Shown piece after piece: positions 36,013 through 42,614 of a stretch of 46,116 nucleotides of DNA. Position 1 is the stretch's first letter, and each line of letters starts with the position of its first letter. Origin of the DNA: an uncultured Bacilli bacterium (GTDB taxonomy: Bacteria > Bacillota_I > Bacilli_A > RF39 > UBA660); the NCBI GenBank assembly GCA_947586205.1, contig CANPXO010000004.1, positions 1 to 46,116 on the forward strand. Direction: 5' to 3'. A model generated the notes under the pieces. The model saw only the letters and a program-made list of their open reading frames with translations. It made no database searches and was not told the DNA's origin. Both the position numbers and the translations under genes were made by a program.

Positions 36013-36099
36013 TATTATGGAAAGAATCGTTATGATTTCCCATAATATGTTGACAATATAATCAAATACTTGAATTATAAATCTTCGTTTTTGACTCAT
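36004..36099 (-). CDS. Unit 1 small hydrophobic peptide (putative type I toxin), 31 aa
   Basis: The peptide is MSQKRRFIIQVFDYIVNILW..., ending in KK: a basic N-terminus, one membrane-spanning stretch and a basic end. GGGGTG lies 8 nt before ATG 36099. The AAGGAG just upstream can pair with CTTTCTCC in the leader. It shares the KRRxF(I/V)I pattern with the unit 3 peptide. Such peptides usually depolarise or disrupt the membrane when overproduced. I know no named family that matches, so toxicity is inferred from gene layout. Confidence 0.68.
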   Translation of the reverse strand: MSQKRRFIIQVFDYIVNILWEIITILSIIKK

Positions 36100-36188
36100 A
36101 TTCATCACACCCCTTTCTCCTTAAAAAAATTTGTTTATAGAGAGGAGAAAGTGGTAGACACTCAGCAACTATAATGCTTCCTACAAAC

Positions 36189-36217
36189 ATATTAACACAC
36201 TTTTATAATATTGGCAA
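36189..36217 (-). promoter_or_regulatory. Unit 1 toxin mRNA promoter
   Basis: TTGCCA, 17-bp spacer, TAATAT with TGT upstream. The RNA would start about 36182 with AGGAAGCATT. Confidence 0.7.
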
Positions 36218-36239
36218 GCAAAAAATGATATTTTCCTAC

Positions 36240-36268
36240 TTGAATTTTTATCTGATTTTTGATATACT
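36240..36268 (+). promoter_or_regulatory. Unit 2 antitoxin RNA promoter
   Basis: TTGAAT, 17-bp spacer, TATACT with TGA upstream. Confidence 0.75.
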
Positions 36269-36274
36269 GTATAT

Positions 36275-36385
36275 AGATGAAGGAAACTTCATTAAATAAA
36301 AAGAAGCATTTCAGTTTTGACCGCTGAATGTCTACTTTGGAAAAGCTTAAGACATTTACAATTTCTTGTAAGTGTCTATTTTATT
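36275..36385 (+). ncRNA. Unit 2 antisense (antitoxin) RNA
   Basis: Same architecture as unit 1. The terminator is a perfect 10-bp stem GACATTTACA/TGTAAGTGTC followed by TATTTTATT. Confidence 0.68.
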
Positions 36386-36459
36386 AAGTATTGATAACAA
36401 TATTATCTCGCATAATAAAATGTTATGAATTTGAATACTTCTTTTAGTATCTCTTTCAT
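36356..36459 (-). pseudogene. Unit 2 peptide gene, apparently frameshifted
   Basis: From ATG 36459 (GGGAGTG 7 nt upstream) the frame reads MKEILKEVFKFITFYYAR and stops at 18 aa. Adding one base (or deleting two) in the TTTTATTAT stretch restores a hydrophobic end, LCEIILLSILNKI, that aligns with LWEIITILSIIKK of unit 1. It is therefore probably a decayed toxin, or a short variant, still with promoter, leader hairpin and antisense RNA. Confidence 0.55.
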
Positions 36460-36543
36460 GAAACAACACTCCCTTCTCCTTAAAATTGATTTTATAGAGA
36501 GGAGAAGCGTAGACACCCAGCAACTAAAATGCTTCCTACAAAC

Positions 36544-36572
36544 ATATTAACATACTTTTATAATATTAGCAA
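36544..36572 (-). promoter_or_regulatory. Unit 2 peptide mRNA promoter
   Basis: TTGCTA, 17-bp spacer, TAATAT with TGT upstream. Confidence 0.7.
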
Positions 36573-36595
36573 GCAAAAATATTATTTTTTGCTAC

Positions 36596-36624
36596 TTGCA
36601 TTTTTATTGTATTTTTGATATACT
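36596..36624 (+). promoter_or_regulatory. Unit 3 antitoxin RNA promoter
   Basis: TTGCAT, 17-bp spacer, TATACT with TGA upstream. Confidence 0.75.
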
Positions 36625-36630
36625 GTATGC

Positions 36631-36747
36631 AGATGAAGGAAACTTCATAAAATAAAAAAGGAAGGTATTTCAGAATAGCCGCTGAATGCCTCACCTAACG
36701 TGTGGCATTTAATAAGATTCTATTTGAATTTTATTAAGTGCCTTTTT
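36631..36747 (+). ncRNA. Unit 3 antisense (antitoxin) RNA
   Basis: Same architecture but a diverged body (GGAAGGTATTTCAG...CTGAATGCC). The terminator CATTTAATAA/TTATTAAGTG is followed by CCTTTTT and overlaps the toxin 3 stop. Confidence 0.68.
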
Positions 36748-36850
36748 GCATCATTACGTACAAAAATGCTAAAAAGCATATTGTAAATAATGTAGCAAGT
36801 GCTAATAGATATCGAAAAATCTTTATTACAAAAGTTCTTCGCTTATCCAT
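36734..36850 (-). CDS. Unit 3 small hydrophobic peptide (putative type I toxin), 38 aa
   Basis: The peptide begins MDKRRTFVIKIFRYLLALAT and continues with a hydrophobic stretch ending YVMMQKGT. It has a basic start, a membrane span of about 22 residues, and a near-perfect GGAGGTG ribosome site 7 nt before ATG 36850. The ribosome site can be masked by an upstream CACCT in the leader. It is clearly related to the unit 1 peptide at its N-terminus (KRRxFxI). No homologue outside the array is visible in the window. Confidence 0.72.
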   Translation of the reverse strand: MDKRRTFVIKIFRYLLALATLFTICFLAFLYVMMQKGT

Positions 36851-36927
36851 GGCTCATCACCTCCTCGAGCTTATAATAGCCCGTAGGTGAAAAGGCACCC
36901 AGTTTTTCTAAAAACCTTCCTGTAAAA

Positions 36928-36956
36928 ATATTAACACACCTTTATAATATTAACAA
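36928..36956 (-). promoter_or_regulatory. Unit 3 toxin mRNA promoter
   Basis: TTGTTA, 17-bp spacer, TAATAT. The RNA would start with AGGAAGG. Confidence 0.65.
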
Positions 36957-36978
36957 GCAAAAAATGATTTTTTACCAC

Positions 36979-37007
36979 TTGAAATTTTTTCTTATTTTTG
37001 ATATACT
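36979..37007 (+). promoter_or_regulatory. Unit 4 antitoxin-like RNA promoter
   Basis: TTGAAA, 17-bp spacer, TATACT with TGA upstream. Confidence 0.72.
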
Positions 37008-37013
37008 GTATAT

Positions 37014-37122
37014 AGATGAAGGAAACTTCATTAAATAAAAAGAAGCATTTCAGTTTTGGTATGCTGAATGTCTACTTTGGAAATAGTTGAGACATTTACG
37101 TTATGTAAGTGTCATTTTTTTA
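37014..37122 (+). ncRNA. Unit 4 orphan antisense-like RNA
   Basis: A complete antitoxin-type RNA (hairpins and terminator GACATTTAC/GTAAGTGTC plus T-run) without a peptide gene. It ends next to the RNase J terminator. Its sequence is close to unit 2, so it could act in trans on unit 2 or unit 1 mRNA. Confidence 0.58.
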
Positions 37123-37131
37123 TTCTATAAA

Positions 37132-37159
37132 CTAAAAAAGAGGCATTTTTATACCTCTT
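37132..37159 (-). terminator. Terminator of the RNase J gene
   Basis: AAGAGG/CCTCTT stem with a 10-nt loop and a TTTTTT run on the minus strand, overlapping the stop. Confidence 0.85.
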
Positions 37160-38783
37160 GGACAACTGCAATAATCATTGGTTTTGATTCTGTTTGTTCA
37201 TATAAGTAATTACTTAATTCAGAACGAATTTCTGTTTTAATTTTATTATAATCAACAATTCCATTTACAATGTTACGTTTAATAATTTCTTCACTTAAGT
37301 TTTTCATTCCATAAATGATATCTTTAGAATCCTTGACATAAATAAAACCTTTTGTAGTCACTTCTGGACCTACTAATAAAATTTTATCTTTCTTGCTAAG
37401 AGTCGCGCTGATAAGAACAATTCCATTATCACTTAACATCTCTCTATCTTTGATAACGAGTTCTCCGACATCATCACTACTCTTTCCATCAATTAAGGTT
37501 TCTTTTACTTTAATATGGTCAAAGTTTTCCGTTGCTACACCATCTACAAATTCCACAACATCACCATTTTGTTTTAAGAAAATATGGTCTGCTGGAATTC
37601 CTAAGGCACTTGCAAGATTTGCATTATTCACCATATAACGGTACTCACCTTTGACAGGCATATAATATTTTGGATTCATAAGCTTAATCATTAACATTAA
37701 ATCTTCTTGAGATGCATGATGTAAAATGTTTTTGGTCTTTGGTAAAGAAATAATTTTACAACCAGCCATCGCTAAATCATTTTCTAATCTAACAACTGTT
37801 TTTTCATTGGAGTCATAACGAGGTTCGGCAAATACTACGGCATCCCCCTCTTTTAAAGTTATAAACTTATCATACCCACTCACAATTTTATTAATCGCAG
37901 CATAAGCATTTGATTTATCATCACAAATAAGTAAAATCGAATTTGCATCATTAATATTTGATAAATCACCAATTAATTCTTCTTGATACTCTAAGTAGCC
38001 ATTATCATGCGCAAAATGAATAAAGTTTTGTAATTTTTTCCCCATAATGACAATTTTTCGATGAGAGTTTCTGGCACCTTCAAAAATGTCTTGAATGGTA
38101 TACAAATGTGTTGGTAATACACTAAATAAAATACGGTTTTCACATTTATTAATAATGTCTCCAAAAAATGAAGCTAATCGGTGTGTTGGTGAAGTATGTC
38201 CAATATGTTCTGAAAATACTGACTCGCTTAAAAGACATAAAACTCCTTGTTTTCCAACATAAGCAATTTTTCCTAAATCCATATCATAATTTTCTTTCAT
38301 TAAAGGGTCAATGATAAAGTCCCCTGTATAGCAAATCGCTCCATGGGGAGTATTAATACAATACATGACAGCTCCTGGCACACTATGACTCACAGGCATT
38401 GGAAAAATGGAAACCGTTCCAAAATTTAATTTACGATTTGGTGTAATCTCAATGATGTTCTCCTCTTTCACACCTAAGTCCATAAGGACAAACTTTGTAT
38501 AATGAGTGGCATAAAATTTAATTCCGGGTATTGTTCTTGCTAGGTCTGCTGCCGCCCCCATGTTCTCATAATGACCATGAGTAATAAAGACACCTTTAAT
38601 CTTTGCTTTATTTTTGATTAAATATTCATAATCAGGAATGATATAATCAATTCCATACATGAATCCTTCGGCATATTTTAACCCGCAGTCAAACACAAAA
38701 ATTTCTTCGTTGATTTCAATGACATAGGTATTTTTTCCCATTTCATCCAAACCACCCAAACTAAAAATTCTAATTTTTTCCAT
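37149..38783 (-). CDS. rnj: RNase J-family protein with altered active-site residues (J2-like)
   Basis: A metallo-beta-lactamase/beta-CASP protein of 544 aa, related to RNase J1/J2 of RNA decay. The fold motifs are present: LGGLDEMGKNTYVIE, CYTGDFIIDP, HHASQEDLMLMIKLMNPKYY. Metal ligands have changed. The usual HxHxDH is HGHYENMG (69-76; Asp to Glu, His to Asn), and the late PVHGEYR is PVKGEYR. The ligands in SHSVPG and TGDF remain. It is therefore probably a weak or inactive partner subunit, like J2 of Bacillus, needing an active J1 elsewhere. TTAGGAG precedes the ATG. It has its own promoter and terminator and lies beside the small-peptide array. Confidence 0.9.
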   Translation of the reverse strand: MEKIRIFSLGGLDEMGKNTYVIEINEEIFVFDCGLKYAEGFMYGIDYIIPDYEYLIKNKAKIKGVFITHGHYENMGAAADLARTIPGIKFYATHYTKFVLMDLGVKEENIIEITPNRKLNFGTVSIFPMPVSHSVPGAVMYCINTPHGAICYTGDFIIDPLMKENYDMDLGKIAYVGKQGVLCLLSESVFSEHIGHTSPTHRLASFFGDIINKCENRILFSVLPTHLYTIQDIFEGARNSHRKIVIMGKKLQNFIHFAHDNGYLEYQEELIGDLSNINDANSILLICDDKSNAYAAINKIVSGYDKFITLKEGDAVVFAEPRYDSNEKTVVRLENDLAMAGCKIISLPKTKNILHHASQEDLMLMIKLMNPKYYMPVKGEYRYMVNNANLASALGIPADHIFLKQNGDVVEFVDGVATENFDHIKVKETLIDGKSSDDVGELVIKDREMLSDNGIVLISATLSKKDKILLVGPEVTTKGFIYVKDSKDIIYGMKNLSEEIIKRNIVNGIVDYNKIKTEIRSELSNYLYEQTESKPMIIAVVQEV

Positions 38784-38853
38784 AACGATTCTCCTAACTT
38801 AATAGTTTCTTTATAAAAGAAAGAAACTGATATAAGAATTTTTGCATGAATTC

Positions 38854-38882
38854 ATTATAGCAAAAAAAGAATGGTTTGTAAA
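38854..38882 (-). promoter_or_regulatory. Promoter of the RNase J gene
   Basis: TTTACA, 17-bp spacer, TATAAT with TGC upstream, just after the stop of the preceding gene. Confidence 0.82.
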
Positions 38883-39659
38883 TCAGGAACGTGATTCACT
38901 TAATAATTCTTCCAACGGTAAGACTTTTAAACCTTGAAAATAGATTTGATTTAGTAAAACTTGTACTTTTGGAATTTCTAAATTTTCTAAGAAAAGAATG
39001 GAACCAGATTTAATGGAATGATAGTTAGATACAAAGTTTTGATTATTCAAACGAAGTGTTTCTTCAATCATAATCTTTTTCTTTTTTTGACAAAATTCTT
39101 CGGATAATAAACGAATATAACAAAAATCGTTGTTCCATTCATTTTTCTTTAACATATTTTCGACTTCTTGATAATTTTTTTCATCGACATTTAATTTGCT
39201 TCCGTATTTTATAACTCCACCTACATTTTCTTTAGTTGTTAAAATAGAATAAGGAACACCCATCTCTTCAAAGTACTCTTTTAATGTATTACTTGCGATG
39301 ATGAAACTGACTCCTTCTTTTAACTTGCTTCCTTCTGATATGACTTTATCTAAGTTTTCACTTAATGAAATGTTTGGTTTTACTTCATCAAAAACAAAGT
39401 TATTTTCAGAGTAGTATCCAAGATTCTTCATAGCTGTAAAACTTTTATCGACGTTTACAACCTCGCCTACTAGCCCAGGAATAATCGTATCATCTTTGAT
39501 GATGGCATCCACGGACTTGATTTCATAGTCATCCATCGAAGCAAGAATGGATTCATAAATGGGGTCTTTACTCCTCATAAATTGAGCAATTTTTTCGGTA
39601 TAGTAAAAACTAAAACATAACAAAACAATTAAACCAAAGATTCGTACATACTTATTCAT
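38883..39659 (-). CDS. Membrane-anchored hypothetical protein (possibly deacetylase-fold)
   Basis: A 258-aa protein with one N-terminal membrane anchor (VRIFGLIVLLCFSFYY) and an outside domain. The end NYHSIKSGSILFLENLEIPKVQVLLNQIYFQGLKVLPLEELL resembles the last strands of NodB/polysaccharide-deacetylase folds, but no metal-binding HxxxH or TFDD motif is present. It is therefore at best a degenerate relative. ATG 39659 with AGGTGA upstream is better than the track's GTG, which lies within the ribosome site. It follows ssb by 42 bp without a clear terminator, so the two may share a transcript. Confidence 0.62.
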   Translation of the reverse strand: MNKYVRIFGLIVLLCFSFYYTEKIAQFMRSKDPIYESILASMDDYEIKSVDAIIKDDTIIPGLVGEVVNVDKSFTAMKNLGYYSENNFVFDEVKPNISLSENLDKVISEGSKLKEGVSFIIASNTLKEYFEEMGVPYSILTTKENVGGVIKYGSKLNVDEKNYQEVENMLKKNEWNNDFCYIRLLSEEFCQKKKKIMIEETLRLNNQNFVSNYHSIKSGSILFLENLEIPKVQVLLNQIYFQGLKVLPLEELLSESRS

Positions 39660-39701
39660 AAAATTCACCTAATTCATTCTATGAAAAAAAGTTTTTTTTA
39701 T

Positions 39702-40046
39702 CTAATTTTTTTCATTTTTTTCTTTAGGATGATAACTAGATACAAAAGCAATGGTCTCGGCAATCACTTCGGTCATGAATTTTTTCTCGCCTTGTTCATT
39801 GGTGTAGTTACGAACTTGTAAACGTCCACGGATGCAGACAATGTCGCCTTTTTTACAGTATTCGTTTGCCCGTTCGGCAATACCGTTCCAGAGTACGCAG
39901 CGAATAAAGTCCGTTTCATAAATCCCATCCATGTTTTTGTAAGTTCTCGGAACTGCAAGATTTACAACTGTACGAAAAGACTCATTTTCCGTTTTGACAA
40001 TCTCTGGGTCGCCCGATAATCTTCCGATTAGAATGACATGATTCAT
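39702..40046 (-). CDS. ssb: Single-stranded DNA-binding protein, short form
   Basis: An OB-fold protein, 114 aa: MNHVILIGRLSGDPEIVKTE, AVPRTYKN, TDFIRCVLWNGIAERANEYCKKGDIVCIRGRL. It lacks the usual Gly/Gln linker and acidic tip (DDDIPF) and ends in PKEKNEKN. It thus resembles the short SsbB/YwpH-type paralogues tied to DNA uptake, or the SSB of a reduced genome. ATG 40046 has AGGAGG 8 nt upstream. It sits alone away from rpsF/rpsR, the usual site of the main ssb gene. Confidence 0.93.
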   Translation of the reverse strand: MNHVILIGRLSGDPEIVKTENESFRTVVNLAVPRTYKNMDGIYETDFIRCVLWNGIAERANEYCKKGDIVCIRGRLQVRNYTNEQGEKKFMTEVIAETIAFVSSYHPKEKNEKN

Positions 40047-40102
40047 GTACAATTCCTCCTTTCGTGCTACACATTAAAGCAAAAAAAGAGGATCATTTCA
40101 AA

Positions 40103-40165
40103 TGGCAAAAATGGCCAAAACCTTGCAGATTTTGAAAATCTGCTTAGCAAATTTTCAAAATTTGC
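40103..40165. promoter_or_regulatory. Hairpin-rich leader of ssb
   Basis: Three hairpins lie in tandem upstream of ssb: TGGC/GCCA, a nearly full palindrome GCAGATTTTGAAAATCTGC, and GCAAATTTTCAAAATTTGC. None has a T-run on the ssb strand, so they are not plain terminators. They may bind a regulator or shape the leader RNA. No good promoter was found. Confidence 0.55.
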
Positions 40166-40177
40166 AGGGAAAAACAC

Positions 40178-40207
40178 CAAAAAAGGGCAAAAATGCCTAA
40201 TTTGCCC
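40178..40207 (-). terminator. Terminator after sufB
   Basis: GGGCAA/TTGCCC stem with an 11-nt loop and TTTTTT on the minus strand, about 70 bp after the sufB stop. It could also act as an attenuator for ssb. Confidence 0.72.
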
Positions 40208-40275
40208 ACTTTTTTTGACAAGTTTTGTCACATGGTGTCACATCTTGTCGAATTCAGTCGTTTTTGATGATTTTA

Positions 40276-41571
40276 TCACACAGTCTCTTTTAATAAACGA
40301 TTTAATTCCACTGCATATTCCATTGGTAATTCTTTTTTAAAATCTTCGACAAAACCTAAAATAAATAATTCTTTTGCTTCGTTTTCATCTAGACCTTTAC
40401 TCTCTAAGTAAAATAATTTTTCTTCATTCACTTTTGAGACAGTTGCTTCATGTTCTATTTGAGAACTTTTATTTTCGACAATGTTTTTAGGAATGGTATC
40501 ACTCTTGCTTATTCCATCTATTAAAATCGTATCGCATTTTACAGTTGCAACAGAGTCCGTGGCATCTTTGGTAATTCTCGTTGTTCCTCTGTAATTAGCA
40601 ACTCCTCCACCTTCCGCGATAGATTTATTTAAAATATTGCTCTTAGTGTGACGTCCTAAATGAATCATTTTTGCCCCAGCATCTAAAACTTGGCCTTTCT
40701 TCGCATAAGCGATGGAAATACAGTTTCCACTTGAGTAGTCTCCTTTTAAGATAACAGATGGATATTTCATGGTAACTTTACTCCCAATATTTCCATCTAC
40801 CCATTCCATGCGGCCACCTTCTTCGACAATGGCTCTTTTGGTGACTAAATTATAAACATCATTACTCCAGTTTTGAATCGTGCTATAACGCACTCTCGCG
40901 TTTTTTCCAACAAAAATTTCAACGACTCCAGCATGCAAAGAACTTTTGGAGTAACTTCTTGCTGTACAACCTTCAATATAAGATAATTCGGAATTTTCAT
41001 CCACGATTATAATGGTTCTTTCAAATTGTCCTAAACTTTCTGTATCAATTCGAAAGTAACTTTGTAAAGGTCTATCTAATTTGGTATTCGGTGGAATATA
41101 GATGAAAGATCCCCCACTCCAAACAGCACCATTCAAAGCTGTGTATTTATTTTCTTTGTAATCCACTAAAGTATTAAAATACTTTTGAAATAATTCAGGA
41201 TATTTTTGTAAAGCTTCATCGGTACTACAAAAAATTATATTTTTATCTGTTAAGTTTTTATGATAAACAACTTCACTTTCTAATTGATTGGAAACACCAT
41301 CTAAATATTTTTTCTCGGCATCTACAACACCTAGTTCGCAAAAAGTTTGATAAGTTGATGCGTTTACATCTTCCCATTTATCCTTTTGTTCTTCTGTTTT
41401 TTTATAATATAAAATATCATCAAAAGAAAACTCTAAACTAGGTCCAAAGTTTGGATTTTCTAAAGATTCAAATGCTTTAAAAGCTTGAAGTCGAAACTCT
41501 CTCATCCACTCTGGCTCATTTTTCTTTAAAGATAACTCTTGTATAAATAATTCATCTAATTTCTGTTTCAT
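40276..41571 (-). CDS. sufB: SufB-family Fe-S cluster scaffold protein
   Basis: A beta-helix protein that with SufC and SufD builds Fe-S clusters. Family landmarks: GAVWSGGSFIYIPPNTKLDRPLQ, SLHAGVVEIFVG, TVKCDTILIDGISKSDTIP and EHEATVSK. The conserved Cys in TVKCD is present. At 431 aa it is slightly short for SufB (about 465), mainly in the N-terminal part. ATG 41571 is preferred over the track's GTG; no strong ribosome site is seen. It has its own promoter and terminator, and no sufC, sufD, sufS or sufU lies in the window, so here it is separated from the usual operon. Confidence 0.93.
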   Translation of the reverse strand: MKQKLDELFIQELSLKKNEPEWMREFRLQAFKAFESLENPNFGPSLEFSFDDILYYKKTEEQKDKWEDVNASTYQTFCELGVVDAEKKYLDGVSNQLESEVVYHKNLTDKNIIFCSTDEALQKYPELFQKYFNTLVDYKENKYTALNGAVWSGGSFIYIPPNTKLDRPLQSYFRIDTESLGQFERTIIIVDENSELSYIEGCTARSYSKSSLHAGVVEIFVGKNARVRYSTIQNWSNDVYNLVTKRAIVEEGGRMEWVDGNIGSKVTMKYPSVILKGDYSSGNCISIAYAKKGQVLDAGAKMIHLGRHTKSNILNKSIAEGGGVANYRGTTRITKDATDSVATVKCDTILIDGISKSDTIPKNIVENKSSQIEHEATVSKVNEEKLFYLESKGLDENEAKELFILGFVEDFKKELPMEYAVELNRLLKETV

Positions 41572-41587
41572 AAATATCACATTATTT

Positions 41588-41616
41588 ATTATAATCAGTT
41601 TTATTTTTAAAGTAAA
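41588..41616 (-). promoter_or_regulatory. Promoter of sufB
   Basis: TTTACT, 17-bp spacer, TATAAT; the RNA leader would be only about 10 nt. Confidence 0.72.
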
Positions 41617-41640
41617 GAACTTCCCATTTTAAAAAAATAG

Positions 41641-41649
41641 TGTTATACT
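41641..41649 (+). promoter_or_regulatory. Extended -10 promoter of the 166-aa/140-aa operon
   Basis: TGTTATACT is an extended -10 (TGnTATACT), 24 bp before the start. The -35 is weak. Confidence 0.55.
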
Positions 41650-41672
41650 AATTTTAGAATAAAGGTGAGCCT

Positions 41673-42173
41673 ATGACACAAAGCGTGATGAAAGATAATA
41701 TTGCTTATTTAAATGTCTGGATGAACTATAACCCCGCATTTAAAGAAAACTTAAGTATTATAGGAAATGAGTTAGTTTGGAAAGACCATGACAAAGAAGA
41801 ATCTATCGATATCTCTCACTTTTATTTACCTGAAATGCTTTATAATGAAAATTTTCGAAGACAAATTGCTGAAACACATGAACTTACAGGAGAAGATTTA
41901 TTTCAAATCATAAAAATCTATGTTCAGACTGAAGAAATTTTAGAGGCTGCACAAAAAGAGTTTGCGAGTTCACCAATCATTGAAGATATTAGTACACGAA
42001 CAGAAAACGGAAATATTTTTTTAGTGATTACTGATAATCAAAGCAAAAAATATCGTTATGATACAAAAGAGCCAGAAAAAGTCATCAATACTTTTTTAGA
42101 TTTAAAAGATGAAAAAGGTACTGTGACTTTAAAAGAATTTGGGAGGGTGATTCAAAATGAAAAGTTTAAATGA
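41673..42173 (+). CDS. Hypothetical protein, 166 aa (operon with the next gene)
   Basis: A soluble alpha/beta protein that I do not recognise (MTQSVMKDNIAYLNVWMNYNP...). It has no signal peptide or membrane segment and is acidic and charged. AAAGGTGAG lies upstream of the ATG. Its 3' end overlaps the next gene by 17 bp, so the two proteins are probably made together and may interact. The position beside sufB is divergent and gives no clear functional hint. A phage- or replication-related role (DnaI-like position) was considered, but no P-loop is present. Confidence 0.65.
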   Translation: MTQSVMKDNIAYLNVWMNYNPAFKENLSIIGNELVWKDHDKEESIDISHFYLPEMLYNENFRRQIAETHELTGEDLFQIIKIYVQTEEILEAAQKEFASSPIIEDISTRTENGNIFLVITDNQSKKYRYDTKEPEKVINTFLDLKDEKGTVTLKEFGRVIQNEKFK

Positions 42174-42579
42174 ATACATAAGGATTCTTACAAATCCTAC
42201 GCCAACTGAAGAAGATGTACGTACACGAGATTACCTTATGAACTTTGTTTCTGATTGTAACGACCAGATGGAATGTCTCTCTGTTAATACGATTAACTTT
42301 TTAATTGGACTTAGTTCTGCTATAGAGAGTGTACGTATGCAAAATCAAGAAGTTCCTAATGCTTATTTCCAAAGTACTCTTGATACTTGGAGGAGGATTA
42401 CTTCCTCTCCATCTAAATTAGAACTAAGACATATGGAAGAAGAAAAGTTAAATCAAAAAAAAGAACAAATGCGCTTATCCAAGCAAAAAAAAGATGGATT
42501 TACAAATGCTTCCATCTTAATTTATGTAGCTCTTAATTTAGGTTTATTCTTAGCTTGTTTACTACTTTTATTTAAGTAG
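42157..42579 (+). CDS. Tail-anchored hypothetical protein, 140 aa
   Basis: A helical protein with a charged stretch (MEEEKLNQKKEQMRLSKQKKDG) and one C-terminal membrane segment (ILIYVALNLGLFLACLLLLFK), so it should be tail-anchored with its N-terminal part in the cytoplasm. GGGAGGGTG lies 9 nt before the ATG, inside the upstream gene. The family is not recognised. With its overlapping partner it may form a small membrane-attached complex. Confidence 0.65.
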   Translation: MKSLNEYIRILTNPTPTEEDVRTRDYLMNFVSDCNDQMECLSVNTINFLIGLSSAIESVRMQNQEVPNAYFQSTLDTWRRITSSPSKLELRHMEEEKLNQKKEQMRLSKQKKDGFTNASILIYVALNLGLFLACLLLLFK

Positions 42580-42590
42580 TTTTTTTCTTT
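42561..42590 (+). terminator. Terminator of the 166-aa/140-aa operon
   Basis: ACTACTT/AAGTAGT stem with a 6-nt loop and a T-run, overlapping the stop codon. Confidence 0.85.
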
Positions 42591-42614
42591 TTTATATTCA
42601 TTTTTTAATATACA

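Larger units (their letters stand above)
35871..37113. repeat. Tandem array of four type I toxin-antitoxin-like units
   Basis: This stretch without called genes holds four related units (35871-36217, 36240-36572, 36596-36956 and 36979-37113), spaced 356-383 bp apart. Each begins with a plus-strand promoter (TTGAAT/TTGCAT-N17-TATACT) and an antisense RNA that starts near GATGAAGGAAACTTCAT. Units 1-3 end with an outward minus-strand promoter (TTGCCA/TTGCTA/TTGTTA-N17-TAATAT) for a peptide mRNA. Unit 4 keeps only the antisense RNA. Units 1 and 3 encode related hydrophobic peptides; unit 2 is frameshifted. Confidence 0.82.

Noticed and set aside
35871-37113. CRISPR array or plain MITE repeats as explanation for the repeated units
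   Set aside because: Units are ~360 bp with no short spacers, and have opposed promoters, ribosome sites and peptide frames; no terminal inverted repeats or target duplications are seen.
38883-39659. Confident polysaccharide deacetylase call
   Set aside because: The catalytic Asp and the HxxxH metal motif are missing; only a vague C-terminal similarity remains.
41673-42579. DnaI/DnaB-like primosome pair
   Set aside because: No P-loop or other replication motif is present in either protein.
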